Assembly (NCBI RefSeq): GCF_002761755.1 | Contig: NZ_PEOG01000026.1 | Location: forward strand, 1 to 64,000 | Source of the DNA: Roseateles chitinivorans | GTDB taxonomy: Bacteria; Pseudomonadota; Gammaproteobacteria; Burkholderiales; Burkholderiaceae_C | Direction: 5' to 3' | Length of the DNA: 64,000 bases | Shown: in pieces, positions 11,861 to 23,589 of the stretch | Numbering within the stretch: position 1 is the stretch's first letter | How the letters are laid out: every line of letters begins with the position of its first letter | Made by a program: the position numbers and the translations under genes | The notes under the pieces: model-generated | What the model saw: the letters and a program-made list of their open reading frames with translations, nothing else | What the model was told of the DNA's origin: nothing | The model's database searches: none

Positions 11861-13183
11861 TTGACCAAACAAGATCCCACCCATTCGACGCCGCCCCCCG
11901 AGGCGGCGCGCGCCATTCTGGTGGGGGTCGATCTGGGCCGCGACGTGGCCTTCGACCCCACCCTCGACGAACTCGCGCTGCTGGCCGAGTCGGCCGGTGA
12001 CACACCGGTCGCCCGGATTGTCGCCAGGCGCAAGGCGCCCGACGCGGCGCTGTTCGTCGGTTCCGGCAAGGCCGACGAAATCAAGCTGATGGTGGACGCG
12101 CTGGGCGCGCACACCGTGCTGTTCGACCAGGCCATTTCTCCCGCCCAACAACGCAACCTCGAACGCCACCTCGGCGTGCCCGTGGCCGACCGCACCGCGC
12201 TGATCCTGGAGATCTTCGCGGCACGCGCACAGAGCTTCGAGGGCAAGCTGCAGGTCGAGCTCGCGCGGCTGCAGTACCTCGCCACCCGCCTGGTGCGCCG
12301 CTGGAGCCATCTGGAGCGTCAGAGCGGCGGCATCGGCATGCGCGGCGGCCCGGGCGAGCGCCAGATCGAGCTGGATCGCCGGATGATCGACGACCGCATC
12401 AAGTCGATCAAGGAACGCCTCAAGAAGGTCGAGCGCCAGCGCTCCACGCAGCGCCGGGCGCGCGCCCGCAACGGCGTGTTCCGCGTTTCGCTGGTCGGCT
12501 ACACCAATGCCGGCAAGAGCACACTGTTCAATGCGCTGACCAAGGCCAGGACCTACGCGGCCAACCAGCTGTTCGCCACGCTCGACACGACGACGCGCTC
12601 GCTCTACCTCGAGGAGGCGGGCACCAGCGTCTCCCTGTCCGACACCGTCGGCTTCATCCGCGATCTGCCGCACAAGCTCGTCGAGGCGTTCAAGGCCACG
12701 CTGCAGGAGGCCGCGGACGCGGATCTGCTGTTGCATGTCGTCGACGCCGCCAGCCCGGTGCTGACCGAGCAGATGGAAGAGGTCGAGCGGGTGCTCGCGG
12801 AAATCGGCGCGCAGCACATCCCGCAGATCCTCGTCTACAACAAGCTCGACCTGCTCGAGCCCACGCAGCGGCCTCGCCAGCTGCAGGACTGGCTCACGCG
12901 CATCGGCGGGGAGCATGGCGGCCAGCGCCTGCCTCGCGTCTTCGTCAGCGCGGCGCAGGGCGAGGGCCTCGACGAACTGCGCGCGATGATCGCCTCGCTG
13001 ATGCAAGCCGAGCCGGTGCCCGAGTACGCCGGCCTGGCACTCGACGAGGCCGACGGACCCGCCGCCTCCGGAAAACCGGCGACGGCCGACGGAGATGACG
13101 GTGACGGCGACGCCTTGAACGATCAAGACCTGACCCAAGCTCGGACAGTCCCGCAGGATGATCCGCAGGGACGCACAGGCTGA
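11861..13183 (+). CDS. hflX: Ribosome-associated GTPase HflX
   Basis: GTPase that splits stalled or stressed 70S ribosomes. An N-terminal HflX domain (ILVGVDLG near residue 20, then RNLERHLGVPVADRTALIL) leads through a coiled-coil linker rich in Lys and Arg to a G domain with P-loop GYTNAGKST from residue 213 and DTVGF and NKLD motifs. At 440 residues it fits the family (426 in E. coli). The best start is a TTG at 11861, six bases after hfq; no upstream ATG fits, and a later GTG would cut into the conserved VGVDLG strand. The C-terminal 40 residues are acidic and not conserved in character. Confidence 0.93.
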   Translation: MTKQDPTHSTPPPEAARAILVGVDLGRDVAFDPTLDELALLAESAGDTPVARIVARRKAPDAALFVGSGKADEIKLMVDALGAHTVLFDQAISPAQQRNLERHLGVPVADRTALILEIFAARAQSFEGKLQVELARLQYLATRLVRRWSHLERQSGGIGMRGGPGERQIELDRRMIDDRIKSIKERLKKVERQRSTQRRARARNGVFRVSLVGYTNAGKSTLFNALTKARTYAANQLFATLDTTTRSLYLEEAGTSVSLSDTVGFIRDLPHKLVEAFKATLQEAADADLLLHVVDAASPVLTEQMEEVERVLAEIGAQHIPQILVYNKLDLLEPTQRPRQLQDWLTRIGGEHGGQRLPRVFVSAAQGEGLDELRAMIASLMQAEPVPEYAGLALDEADGPAASGKPATADGDDGDGDALNDQDLTQARTVPQDDPQGRTG

Positions 13184-13236
13184 GAACGCTGCTCAATGCC
13201 CGATACTTGCAACAAGACTTCCTCATCAGGATGCGT

Positions 13237-14520
13237 ATGAATCAAGACGATCGCCTGTCCGCCGCTGGCGGCGGACGTGGCCCGCAGGGCGGAGCCGGTG
13301 GCCTGCGCCGCTGGGTGGGGCTCTGGATGAGCAATGGCCGCAACGAAGGCCCGCCCGACCTGGACGAGCTGTGGCGCGATTTCAACCGCAAGCTTTCGCG
13401 CCTGTTCGGCGGTCGCGGCGGCAATGATGGCAACGGTCCGGCCGGGAACGGCGGCGGTGGCCCGCAGCCCGACATGAAGGGCGCCGGCATCGGCGTCGGC
13501 CTGGTGGTCGGCGTGGTGGTGCTGGGCTGGCTGGCCAGCGGCGTGTTCATCGTCCAGGAAGGCCAGCAGGGCGTCATCACCTCGTTCGGCAAGTACAGCC
13601 GCACCGTCGATGCCGGTATCCAGTACCGACTGCCTTATCCGTTCCAGGCCCACGAGGTCGTGTCGTTCACGCAGTTGCAGTCCGTCGAAGTCGGTCGCAA
13701 TTCGGTCGGCCAGGCGTCTGGCCTGCGGGATTCGTCGATGCTGACGCAGGACGAGAACATCATCGACATCCGCTTCACCGTGCAGTACCGGCTGAAGGAC
13801 GCGCGCGACTATCTCTTCGAGAACTTCAACACCGACGAGGCCGTCAACCAGGCGTCCGAATCGGCGGTGCGCGAGATCGTCGGCCGCAGCAACATGGACT
13901 CGGTGCTGTACGAGCAGCGCGACGCGATCGCGATCGACCTCGCCAAGTCCATCCAGGCGCAGCTGGACCGGCTCAAGACCGGCATCCAGATCGTCAATGT
14001 CAACGTCAGCAGCGTGCAGCCGCCCGAGCAGGTGCAGGCCGCCTTCGACGACGCCTTCCGCGCGAACGCCGACCGCGAGCGCTTGAAGAACGAAGGCGAG
14101 GCCTATGCCAACGACGTGATCCCCCGCGCGCAAGGCCAGGCGGCCCGCCTGCGCGAGGATGCCGAGGCCTACCGCGCCCGGGTCGTCTCGTTCGCCGAGG
14201 GTGACGCGCAACGCTTCAAGTCGGTCCTGGCCGAGTACCAGAAGGCGCCGGCCGTCACGCGCGACCGCCTCTACATCGACACGATGCAGCAGGTCTACTC
14301 GCGGGTGACCAAGGTGATGGTCGACGCCAGGAGCGGCTCCAACCTGCTGTACCTGCCGCTGGACAAGCTGATGCAGCAGACGCAGCCCGGCGGCACGGTC
14401 ACAACGACGGCGCCCACGCCGGTGGTGCCCACCGATCCGGCGACCTCCGGCGCCACGTCGCTGGGCAGCGATCCGCGTTCGCGCGACAGCATGCGCAGCC
14501 GCGATCGCGACGGCCGTTGA
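13237..14520 (+). CDS. hflK: FtsH protease modulator HflK
   Basis: Membrane-anchored SPFH (prohibitin-like) protein that forms a large cage with HflC around FtsH and limits its proteolysis. A Gly-rich N-terminal tail contains LDELWRDFNRKLSRLFG, typical of HflK. One membrane helix follows (GVGLVVGVVVLGWLASGVFI, about residues 88-107), then the SPFH domain beginning FIVQEGQQGVITSFGK. The ATG at 13237 is six bases after AGG; in-frame ATG 13231 and TTG 13207 are weaker. At 427 residues it has normal length, and hflC follows 20 bases downstream. Confidence 0.93.
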   Translation: MNQDDRLSAAGGGRGPQGGAGGLRRWVGLWMSNGRNEGPPDLDELWRDFNRKLSRLFGGRGGNDGNGPAGNGGGGPQPDMKGAGIGVGLVVGVVVLGWLASGVFIVQEGQQGVITSFGKYSRTVDAGIQYRLPYPFQAHEVVSFTQLQSVEVGRNSVGQASGLRDSSMLTQDENIIDIRFTVQYRLKDARDYLFENFNTDEAVNQASESAVREIVGRSNMDSVLYEQRDAIAIDLAKSIQAQLDRLKTGIQIVNVNVSSVQPPEQVQAAFDDAFRANADRERLKNEGEAYANDVIPRAQGQAARLREDAEAYRARVVSFAEGDAQRFKSVLAEYQKAPAVTRDRLYIDTMQQVYSRVTKVMVDARSGSNLLYLPLDKLMQQTQPGGTVTTTAPTPVVPTDPATSGATSLGSDPRSRDSMRSRDRDGR

Positions 14521-14540
14521 TCGACAGGGAGCCCACAACA

Positions 14541-15437
14541 ATGAATCGCATCGTCTCCGTCGTCGTCGGTCTGCTGATCCTGTTCATGATCGCCAGCTCG
14601 ACGCTGTTCGTCGTCGACCAGCGCCAGTTCGCGGTCGTCTATTCGCTGGGCGAGATCAAGGAAGTGATCACCGAGCCCGGCCTGAAGTTCAAGCTGCCGC
14701 CGCCGCTGCAGAACGTGGTCTTCCTTGACCGCCGCGTGCAGACGCTGGACGCGGCCGACCCGCGTCCGATCTTCACTGCCGAGAAGAAGAGCCTGGTCAT
14801 CGACTGGCTGGTGAAGTGGCGCATCGTCGACTCGCGCCAGTACATCCGCAACAGCGGCACGCAATTGCGCAATCTGGAAACCCGCCTGAGCCCGATCGTG
14901 CAGGCCGCGCTCAACGAGGAAGTGACCAAGCGCACCGTGCGCGCGGTGCTGGCCACCGAGCGCGAGAAGGTCATGCAGGATGTGCGCAAGCGCCTGGAGG
15001 AAGAAGCCAAGCAGTTCGGCATCGAGATCGTCGACGTGCGGGTGAAGCGGGTCGACTTCGCCGCCAACATCACCGAGTCGGTCTACAACCGCATGAAGTC
15101 GGAACGCGCCCGCGTCGCCAACGAACTGCGTTCGACCGGCGCCGCCGAGGGCGAGAAGATCAAGGCCGATGCCGACAAGCAGCGGGAGATCATCACCGCC
15201 GAGGCCTACCGCGACGCGCAGAAGATCATGGGCGAGGGCGACGCCAAGGCGTCGGCGCTGTACTCCGAATCGTTCGGCCGCGATCCCCAGTTCGCGCAGT
15301 TCTATCGCTCGCTCGACGCATACCAGCGCTCGTTCAAGGGCAAGGGCGACGTGATGGTGCTGGACCCGTCGAGCCAGTTCTTCAACACGATGCGCACCGG
15401 CGGCCCGGGCGCCCCGGTCGCGGCCCCGAAGAAGTGA
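14541..15437 (+). CDS. hflC: FtsH protease modulator HflC
   Basis: Partner of HflK in the SPFH-domain complex that controls FtsH. An N-terminal membrane helix (IVSVVVGLLILFMIASSTLF, residues 3-22) is followed by the SPFH domain (VVDQRQFAVVYSLGEIKEV, with RVQTLDAADPRPIFTAEKK further on) and a helical coiled-coil region rich in Glu, Ala and Lys. At 298 residues it is near the norm (334 in E. coli). I use the ATG at 14541, which follows AGGGAG by 9 bases, rather than the TTG at 14517 overlapping hflK. Confidence 0.95.
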   Translation: MNRIVSVVVGLLILFMIASSTLFVVDQRQFAVVYSLGEIKEVITEPGLKFKLPPPLQNVVFLDRRVQTLDAADPRPIFTAEKKSLVIDWLVKWRIVDSRQYIRNSGTQLRNLETRLSPIVQAALNEEVTKRTVRAVLATEREKVMQDVRKRLEEEAKQFGIEIVDVRVKRVDFAANITESVYNRMKSERARVANELRSTGAAEGEKIKADADKQREIITAEAYRDAQKIMGEGDAKASALYSESFGRDPQFAQFYRSLDAYQRSFKGKGDVMVLDPSSQFFNTMRTGGPGAPVAAPKK

Positions 15438-15511
15438 TCCCCGGGCGAGCCGGTCGGCCCGCCCGTTCGCCATCGAGCTGACCGGCGGCAGCCGGGGAGG
15501 ACGTTCTCGTC

Positions 15512-15697
15512 ATGAGCGGCGACAAGTGGCTGGCGGCGCTGGCGCTGCTGCTGATCATGGAAGGGCTGATGCCGTTCCTGAATCCTGGCGCCTGGCGGCA
15601 GCTGTTCGCCCGGCTGTTGGCGATGAGCGACGGGCAGCTGAGGTTCCTCGGGCTGGCCAGCCTCGTCTGCGGCGCGCTGCTGCTGTTGCTGCTCTGA
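15512..15697 (+). CDS. DUF2065 family small membrane protein
   Basis: A 61-residue protein with two hydrophobic helices (about residues 8-25 and 42-61) that matches the DUF2065 pattern: an early MEGLMPFLNP motif and an RFLGLASLVCGALLL end. In E. coli the relative YjeT lies beside hflC as here. The function is unknown; the constant neighbourhood suggests a link to HflKC or purA, which is inference. AGGACG precedes the ATG. Confidence 0.85.
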   Translation: MSGDKWLAALALLLIMEGLMPFLNPGAWRQLFARLLAMSDGQLRFLGLASLVCGALLLLLL

Positions 15698-15814
15698 CGC
15701 ATCCCCGGGGCGGCCGGCTGCGCAGCCTGTCACGAAGGCTCGCTGAATCGTTGGCGAATCCGCGCCGGGCCCCCGCGTGAGGGGCTCGAAGGCCGAGGTC
15801 CGTCGCGACCCCGG

Positions 15815-15820
15815 TACAAT
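15815..15820 (+). promoter_or_regulatory. Putative hisZ -10 element
   Basis: TACAAT followed by GCCG and a T run, 29 bases before the hisZ ATG, in the 152-base gap after the DUF2065 gene. The ten bases TACAATGCCG are identical to those ahead of ndk. No good -35 is seen at the proper spacing. Confidence 0.4.
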
Positions 15821-15849
15821 GCCGTTTTTAACCCCCTCCCTGAACGTCC

Positions 15850-18403
<2,554 letters not shown>

Positions 18404-18473
18404 GCGATCGCTCGGACCCTGTCCAATTTCGTCTTATCCAGACCTGACCATTCTTCGCTGAGGAGCCTCCCCC

Positions 18474-18995
18474 ATGCTGACCGACGACGGCAAACATCTG
18501 TACGTGTCCTGGGATGAATACCACCTGTTGATTGAACGCCTGGCGCTGAAGGTGCATGCCTCCGGCTGGGAGTTCGACCAGATCCTGTGCCTGGCGCGTG
18601 GCGGCATGCGTCCTGGCGACGTGCTGTCGCGTGTCTTCGACAAGCCGCTGGGCATCATGTCCACCAGCTCCTACCGCGCCGAGGCCGGCACGATCCAGGG
18701 ACGCCTGGACATCGCCAAGTACATCACCATGCCCAAGGGCGAACTCGCCGGCCGCGTGCTGCTGGTGGACGACCTGGCGGACTCCGGCGTGACGCTGAAG
18801 GCGGTGGTCGAGCGGCTGCGGGGCATGCCGGCGATCAGCGAGCTGCGCTCGGCGGTGATCTGGACCAAGAGCGTGTCGGAGTACACGCCGGACTATTACG
18901 TCGAGATGCTGGAAACCAGCCCGTGGATCCATCAGCCGTTCGAGGATTACGACGCGCTGCGGCCGGATGCGCTGGCGAAGAAGTTCGCGATCTGA
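18474..18995 (+). CDS. Purine-type phosphoribosyltransferase
   Basis: Type I phosphoribosyltransferase, probably acting on xanthine, guanine or hypoxanthine in purine salvage. The PRPP-binding loop is VLLVDDLADSGVTL (about residues 97-110), and FDQILCLARGGMRPGDVLS is the usual first motif after the N-terminal strand. At 173 residues it is close to E. coli Gpt (152), but I cannot fix the base specificity from sequence. A strong GAGGAG ribosome site precedes the ATG. Its position just after purA supports a purine substrate. A terminator follows at 19002. Confidence 0.85.
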   Translation: MLTDDGKHLYVSWDEYHLLIERLALKVHASGWEFDQILCLARGGMRPGDVLSRVFDKPLGIMSTSSYRAEAGTIQGRLDIAKYITMPKGELAGRVLLVDDLADSGVTLKAVVERLRGMPAISELRSAVIWTKSVSEYTPDYYVEMLETSPWIHQPFEDYDALRPDALAKKFAI

Positions 18996-19001
18996 GGGAA
19001 G

Positions 19002-19028
19002 GGGTCGACTGATATGTCGGCCCTTTTT
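19002..19028 (+). terminator. Rho-independent terminator after the phosphoribosyltransferase gene
   Basis: Stem GGGTCGAC (19002-19009) pairs with GTCGGCCC (19016-19023) with one T-G wobble and a six-base loop, followed directly by TTTTT. It begins seven bases after the gene's stop codon. Confidence 0.8.
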
Positions 19029-19048
19029 GCTTTGGGGCGGGCGCGGCG

Positions 19049-19160
19049 GGCAGCGATCGCTGCCGTCGCAGGAGAGGACTCGGTCACGCTGCGCGCGACC
19101 CCGGTTTGGACCAACGGTCCAAACCATTCGAGTCCCCCCGTGATGCCCACCGGGCATCAC
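19049..19160. repeat. Cluster of inverted repeats, possible structured RNA
   Basis: Three separate perfect or near-perfect structures lie in 112 bases of non-coding DNA. (1) A 16-base palindrome at 19049-19064 centred on GCGATCGC. (2) A three-way-junction-like fold: outer stem GGACTCG (19076-19082) with CGAGTCC (19129-19135), enclosing a GTCaCGC/GCGcGAC hairpin (19083-19099) and a perfect ten-base-pair hairpin, GGTTTGGACC-AAC-GGTCCAAACC. (3) A perfect nine-base-pair hairpin, GTGATGCCC-ACC-GGGCATCAC (19140-19160). No reading frame with coding character is present. The function is unknown and the transcribed strand cannot be told from sequence. Confidence 0.6.
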
Positions 19161-19179
19161 TTCCTGGGCAGAAGAATGA

Positions 19180-19206
19180 GAAAAGCCGGCTTGAAGCCGG
19201 CTTTTC
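19180..19206 (-). terminator. Terminator downstream of tRNA-Leu
   Basis: Perfect 11-base-pair stem GAAAAGCCGGC / GCCGGCTTTTC with a five-base loop, six bases past the tRNA 3' end. Read leftward it ends in TTTTC and further T-rich bases. It could also act rightward, as the stem is A/T-flanked on both sides. Confidence 0.8.
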
Positions 19207-19211
19207 GAATA

Positions 19212-19296
<85 letters not shown>

Positions 19297-19460
19297 AAGG
19301 TCAGAAGCCAGCACCCCGAGAAACCTCGCTCAAGCCACTTCTTGAAGTATTCTTGAGCCTTCAGTTTCTTCGAAACGCCAAACTGCTTCTGCGTTTCAGG
19401 AAAGACAAGGATTCTATTATCAAAAACTTCAAGAACGCAAGCCCCCAGAGCCATCCGCTG

Positions 19461-21866
19461 ATGGGGGAGATCGAAGGCACGGTGCAAGGTCACCGGGACG
19501 GGCACGGATTCCTGATGCCCGACGACGGCCAGCCGGACGTTTACCTGTCCTCGCAGGAGATGCACGCCGTGATGCACGGCGACCGCCTGCGGGTGCGTGT
19601 CGTGCGCTTCGACAAGCGCAACCGCCCCGAAGGCCGCGTGCTGGAGATCCTCGAGCGCCGCAAGAAGCCCATCATCGGCCGGCTGCTGCTCGAGTCCGGC
19701 ATCTGGCTCGTCGCGCCGGAAGACAAGCGTTACGGCCAGGACATCCTCGTCCCGAAGAATGCGATCGCCAACGCCACCGCCGGCCAGATCGTCGCGGTCG
19801 AGCTGACCGAACCGCCGTCGCTGTACTCGCAGCCGGTCGGTCGGGTGACGGAGGTGCTGGGGGAGATCGACGACCCCGGCATGGAGATCGAGATCGCCGT
19901 GCGCAAGTACGAGGTCCCGCATGCCTTCAGCCCCGACACGCTGCAGCAGGCCGCGAAGCTGCCCGACCGCGTCCGCGCGGTCGACATGAAGCATCGCATC
20001 GACCTGCGCGACGTGGCGCTGGTGACCATCGACGGCGAGGACGCGCGTGACTTCGACGATGCCGTCTACTGCGAACCGCACAAGCAGGGCAGAGGCAAGA
20101 CCGCCTTCAAGGGCTGGCGCCTGCTGGTGGCGATCGCCGACGTCAGCCATTACGTCAAGCCTGGCGAGCCGCTGGATCGCGACGCCTACGAGCGCGCGAC
20201 CTCGGTCTACTTCCCGCGTCGCGTCATTCCGATGCTGCCGGAGAAGCTCTCCAACGGCCTGTGCTCGCTGAACCCGGAGCAGGACCGCCTGTCCATGGTC
20301 TGCGACATGCTGGTCACCGAGGCCGGCGAACTGCACGCCTACCAGTTCTATCCCGCCGTCATCAACTCGCATGCGCGCTTCACTTACACCGAGGTGGCGG
20401 CGATCCTCGGCAACACGCATGGTCCCGAGGCCCACAAGCGCCAGGCGCTGGTGCCGCACCTGCTGCACTTGCACGAGGTCTACCGCGCGCTGCTGTCGCA
20501 GCGGGCCAAGCGCGGCGCGGTGGACTTCGAGACCACCGAAACCCAGATCGTCTGCGACGACAACGGCCGCATCGAGAAGATCGTGCCGCGCACCCGCAAC
20601 GAGGCCCACCGGCTGATCGAGGAGGCGATGCTCGCCGCCAACGTCTGCGCGGCCGACTTCATCGCCGGCGGCAAGCATGCATCGCTGTATCGCGTCCACG
20701 AGGGCCCGACGCCCGAGAAGCGCGGCACGCTGCAGGCCTACCTGCGCGCGCTGGGCATCGGAATGGGCATCAGCGACGATCCGACGCCGGGCGAGTTCCA
20801 GGCGATCGCGCAAGCGACCAAGGACCGACCCGACGCCCAGCAGATCCATACCATGCTGCTGCGCTCGATGCAGCAGGCGATCTACACGCCGTTCAACTCG
20901 GGTCACTTCGGGCTCGCCTACCAGGCCTACACCCACTTCACCAGCCCGATCCGGCGCTATCCGGACCTGCTGGTGCATCGCGTGATCAAGGCCTTGCTCG
21001 GCACGAAGAAGTACGCCCTCGACGCCCACAAGATGGAGGCGGCCAACCCGCTGCCCAAGCGTCCGGGCAAGGCTGCGCCGAAGATCCCGAACCCGGGGCT
21101 GGCGTCGACCGAGCTCGAGCGCTGGGAAGTCGTCGGCGCACATTGCAGCGCCAACGAGCGCCGGGCCGACGAGGCCTCCCGCGATGTCGAGGCCTGGCTG
21201 AAGTGCCGCTACATGCGCGACCACCTCGGCGAGGAGTTCGCCGGCACCGTCAGCGCGGTGACGAGCTTCGGCCTGTTCGTGCAGCTCGACGCGATGTATG
21301 TCGAGGGCCTGGTCCACATCACCGAACTCGGTGGCGAGTACTTCCGCTTCGACGAGGTCCGCCAGGAGCTCCGGGGCGAGCGCACCGGCATCCGCTATGC
21401 CACCGGCGCGCGGGTGCAGGTGCAGGTCAGCCGTGTCGACCTGGACGGCCGCAAGATCGATTTCCGGCTGGTGCGTGAGCAGGACGAGCACCGCCTGCTG
21501 CGCGGCGCCCACCGCGACAAGTTCGGTGACAAGCGGGGCGACGGCAAGGGGCCGGCGCGCAAGCAGGACAAGCGCGCCGAGCAGCGTGCACGGCGTGAAG
21601 CCGCTGCCGCGCCTGCCGCGACGGTCGAGCCGATGCCACTGCCGCCGCCGGATCCGCCCACGGCGGCCGATGCGCTCGAGCGCATCGAGCAGGCCGATCG
21701 CGTGCTGAAGGCTGAGCGGCGCAAGTCGGAGCGCGCGACCAAGGGCGCGGCGGCGCATCCGGTCAAGGCGGCCAAGCGCACGGCGCGCAGTGCGGCGAAG
21801 ACCGTCGCCGCGAAAGGCAGCGGGGCCCCCGCGGCCAAGACGACGCGTCGCAAGCGGGGCGCCTGA
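19461..21866 (+). CDS. rnr: Ribonuclease R
   Basis: Processive 3'-5' exoribonuclease that degrades structured RNA. Cold-shock-like domains come first (GTVQGHRDGHGFL near the start). The RNB catalytic domain has GEDARDFDDAVYCE, whose Asp residues around 190-200 bind metal, and TSPIRRYPDLLVHR. An S1 domain lies near residues 590-680, and there is a Lys/Arg/Ala-rich tail. I start at the ATG at 19461. The frame is open back to 19269, but that part overlaps the tRNA gene and looks non-coding. So defined, the 801-residue protein lacks the N-terminal winged-helix domain of E. coli RNase R. The ribosome site is weak, so the start is the least certain point. Confidence 0.9.
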   Translation: MGEIEGTVQGHRDGHGFLMPDDGQPDVYLSSQEMHAVMHGDRLRVRVVRFDKRNRPEGRVLEILERRKKPIIGRLLLESGIWLVAPEDKRYGQDILVPKNAIANATAGQIVAVELTEPPSLYSQPVGRVTEVLGEIDDPGMEIEIAVRKYEVPHAFSPDTLQQAAKLPDRVRAVDMKHRIDLRDVALVTIDGEDARDFDDAVYCEPHKQGRGKTAFKGWRLLVAIADVSHYVKPGEPLDRDAYERATSVYFPRRVIPMLPEKLSNGLCSLNPEQDRLSMVCDMLVTEAGELHAYQFYPAVINSHARFTYTEVAAILGNTHGPEAHKRQALVPHLLHLHEVYRALLSQRAKRGAVDFETTETQIVCDDNGRIEKIVPRTRNEAHRLIEEAMLAANVCAADFIAGGKHASLYRVHEGPTPEKRGTLQAYLRALGIGMGISDDPTPGEFQAIAQATKDRPDAQQIHTMLLRSMQQAIYTPFNSGHFGLAYQAYTHFTSPIRRYPDLLVHRVIKALLGTKKYALDAHKMEAANPLPKRPGKAAPKIPNPGLASTELERWEVVGAHCSANERRADEASRDVEAWLKCRYMRDHLGEEFAGTVSAVTSFGLFVQLDAMYVEGLVHITELGGEYFRFDEVRQELRGERTGIRYATGARVQVQVSRVDLDGRKIDFRLVREQDEHRLLRGAHRDKFGDKRGDGKGPARKQDKRAEQRARREAAAAPAATVEPMPLPPPDPPTAADALERIEQADRVLKAERRKSERATKGAAAHPVKAAKRTARSAAKTVAAKGSGAPAAKTTRRKRGA

Positions 21867-21896
21867 CGGGCGACCGCCCGCTTCGAGCGGCACCAC

Positions 21897-21927
21897 GAAG
21901 AAGGCCTGGCATTGCCAGGCTTTCTTC
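21897..21927. terminator. Bidirectional terminator between rnr and nnr
   Basis: A 14-base-pair stem, GAAGAAGGCCTGGC / GCCAGGCTTTCTTC, with one wobble and the loop ATT. It sits between the convergent rnr and NAD(P)HX repair genes. Both flanks are T-rich in the outgoing direction, so it can serve both genes. Confidence 0.85.
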
Positions 21928-21972
21928 ACTGTGGGCGTGGCGGCTCGCGTGGCCGAACGCGGCGCTTGCGCG

Positions 21973-23511
21973 CTAGGCCGCCCCAGCGTGTAGCGCGGCC
22001 ATCGCTGCCACGAGATCCGCAGCGAGCATCGGCCCGGCATGACCTTCCGCGGCGGCGCCGTGCCACGCGACGGCCGCCGTGGCGAGCGCGTGCGGCGGGA
22101 TCTCCGGCGACTGGGCCCACATCCCGCCGATCCAGCCGGCCAGCACGTCGCCGCTGCCCGCCGTTGCCAGCGCCGACGAGCCGGTGCTGTTGATCGACAG
22201 CGGCTCCTGCGGCGTCGCGACGACGCTGCCCGAGCCCTTCAGCACCACCGTCGCGCCGAAACGCGCTGCCAGTTGGGCGGCGGCCGCGAGCCGATCGGCC
22301 TGCACGTCGGCGGCCGACCGGAATCCGAGCAGGCGGGCGGCTTCCAGCGGATGGGGTGTCAGGAGAGTCGGCCAGCCATGCGCGGCGCGACGGCACAGCG
22401 CCGCCTGCAGCGCTTCGTCGGTGGCCACGAGATTCAGCGCGTCGGCATCGAGCACGACACGTTGAGCGCCATGCAGCACGGTCGAAAGCGCCGGCGCGAT
22501 CGCCGTACCGCCGCCGCAGCCGCACACCGCGACGACGTCGCGCCAGGCGTCAGCCGGCGCGCTCCAGCGCGCGAAATCCCAGTGCATCAGCTCCGGACGC
22601 GCCGGCCAGGCCAGGCCGTCGTCGTCCGGCAGCGCCGCATAGACCCGCCCCGCGCCTGCAGCGAGTGCCGACGTGGCCGCGAGCCAGGCGGCGCCGCGCA
22701 TCGTCGGTGCGCCGCCGAGCACGACCACGTCGCCATGCCGCCCCTTGTGGCTCGAGGCCGAGCGGGGGAAGTCGCGCTGCCAGTGCGCGATGCGCTCACG
22801 GCCGAACAGCAGGGCCGGCGCATGCGCAGCGACCTCGCCGCCCGGCGCATCGCCCTGCGGCTCGCCGAGGTCGTCGAACCAGAGACGACCGGCGAGCGCG
22901 CGCCCCTCGCCGGTGAACAGCCCGCTCTTGAGCGTCAGGAAGGTCAGCGTGTGATCGGCCTCGACCACGTGGGCGCCCAGTGGCTGGCCGGTGCGTGCGT
23001 CGAGCCCGCTCGGCAGGTCCACCGACAGCACCAGGCCTCCTGCGCGTCGCAGGGCCTCGACGGCCCGGATCGCTTCGGCGAACGCGCCCTCGGGCGCACG
23101 GCTCGCGCCGAGGCCGAGGAGGGCGTCGATGACCAGATCGGCATCGCGCGGCATCGTGCCGAGGTCGGTGAGCGGCGCCAGGCCGGCGGCGCGTGCGCTG
23201 TCGAGCGCATGGGCCGCGTCGGTGCCGGGCGTCGGTTCGGCGCCGACGAGACGCAGGTCGACTCGCCATCCGCGTGCGGCGAGATGCCGGGCCGCGATGA
23301 GGCCGTCGCCGCCGTTGTTGCCGGGGCCGGCAAGGACCACCGCGAGCCGGCCCAACGGACGCAGCGCCAGCGCGAGCCGGGCGACCGCCAGGCCGGCTCG
23401 TTCGATCAGCGCGTGAGGCGCATGGCGCGAGAGCGCAGCCGACTCGATGCGTCGGCTCGACACGGCATCGTGCAGAGGCTGCGCGCGAGAAAGGGGGAGG
23501 ACGGGCCGCAT
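21973..23511 (-). CDS. nnr: Bifunctional NAD(P)H-hydrate epimerase / ADP-dependent NAD(P)HX dehydratase
   Basis: Repairs hydrated NADH and NADPH. The N-terminal YjeF_N domain epimerises the R and S forms (motif VVLAGPGNNGGDGLIAARHL around residue 60). The C-terminal carbohydrate-kinase-like domain dehydrates S-NAD(P)HX using ADP (VVVLGGAPTMRGAAWLA, then LATAGSGDVLAGWIGG near residue 450). At 512 residues it matches E. coli Nnr (515). I use the ATG at 23511 (MRPVLPLSRAQPLHDA). An in-frame start 18 codons upstream adds an Arg-rich stretch that is not family-like. It follows the dehydrogenase gene by 78 bases on the same strand. Confidence 0.94.
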   Translation of the reverse strand: MRPVLPLSRAQPLHDAVSSRRIESAALSRHAPHALIERAGLAVARLALALRPLGRLAVVLAGPGNNGGDGLIAARHLAARGWRVDLRLVGAEPTPGTDAAHALDSARAAGLAPLTDLGTMPRDADLVIDALLGLGASRAPEGAFAEAIRAVEALRRAGGLVLSVDLPSGLDARTGQPLGAHVVEADHTLTFLTLKSGLFTGEGRALAGRLWFDDLGEPQGDAPGGEVAAHAPALLFGRERIAHWQRDFPRSASSHKGRHGDVVVLGGAPTMRGAAWLAATSALAAGAGRVYAALPDDDGLAWPARPELMHWDFARWSAPADAWRDVVAVCGCGGGTAIAPALSTVLHGAQRVVLDADALNLVATDEALQAALCRRAAHGWPTLLTPHPLEAARLLGFRSAADVQADRLAAAAQLAARFGATVVLKGSGSVVATPQEPLSINSTGSSALATAGSGDVLAGWIGGMWAQSPEIPPHALATAAVAWHGAAAEGHAGPMLAADLVAAMAALHAGAA

Positions 23512-23589
23512 GGCGCCGACTCTATCGCTTCGAGCGGGCGAAGCGGCGCGCGGGGACCGCCGCACGACGTGTTCTTGTCGGCGGCGTGA

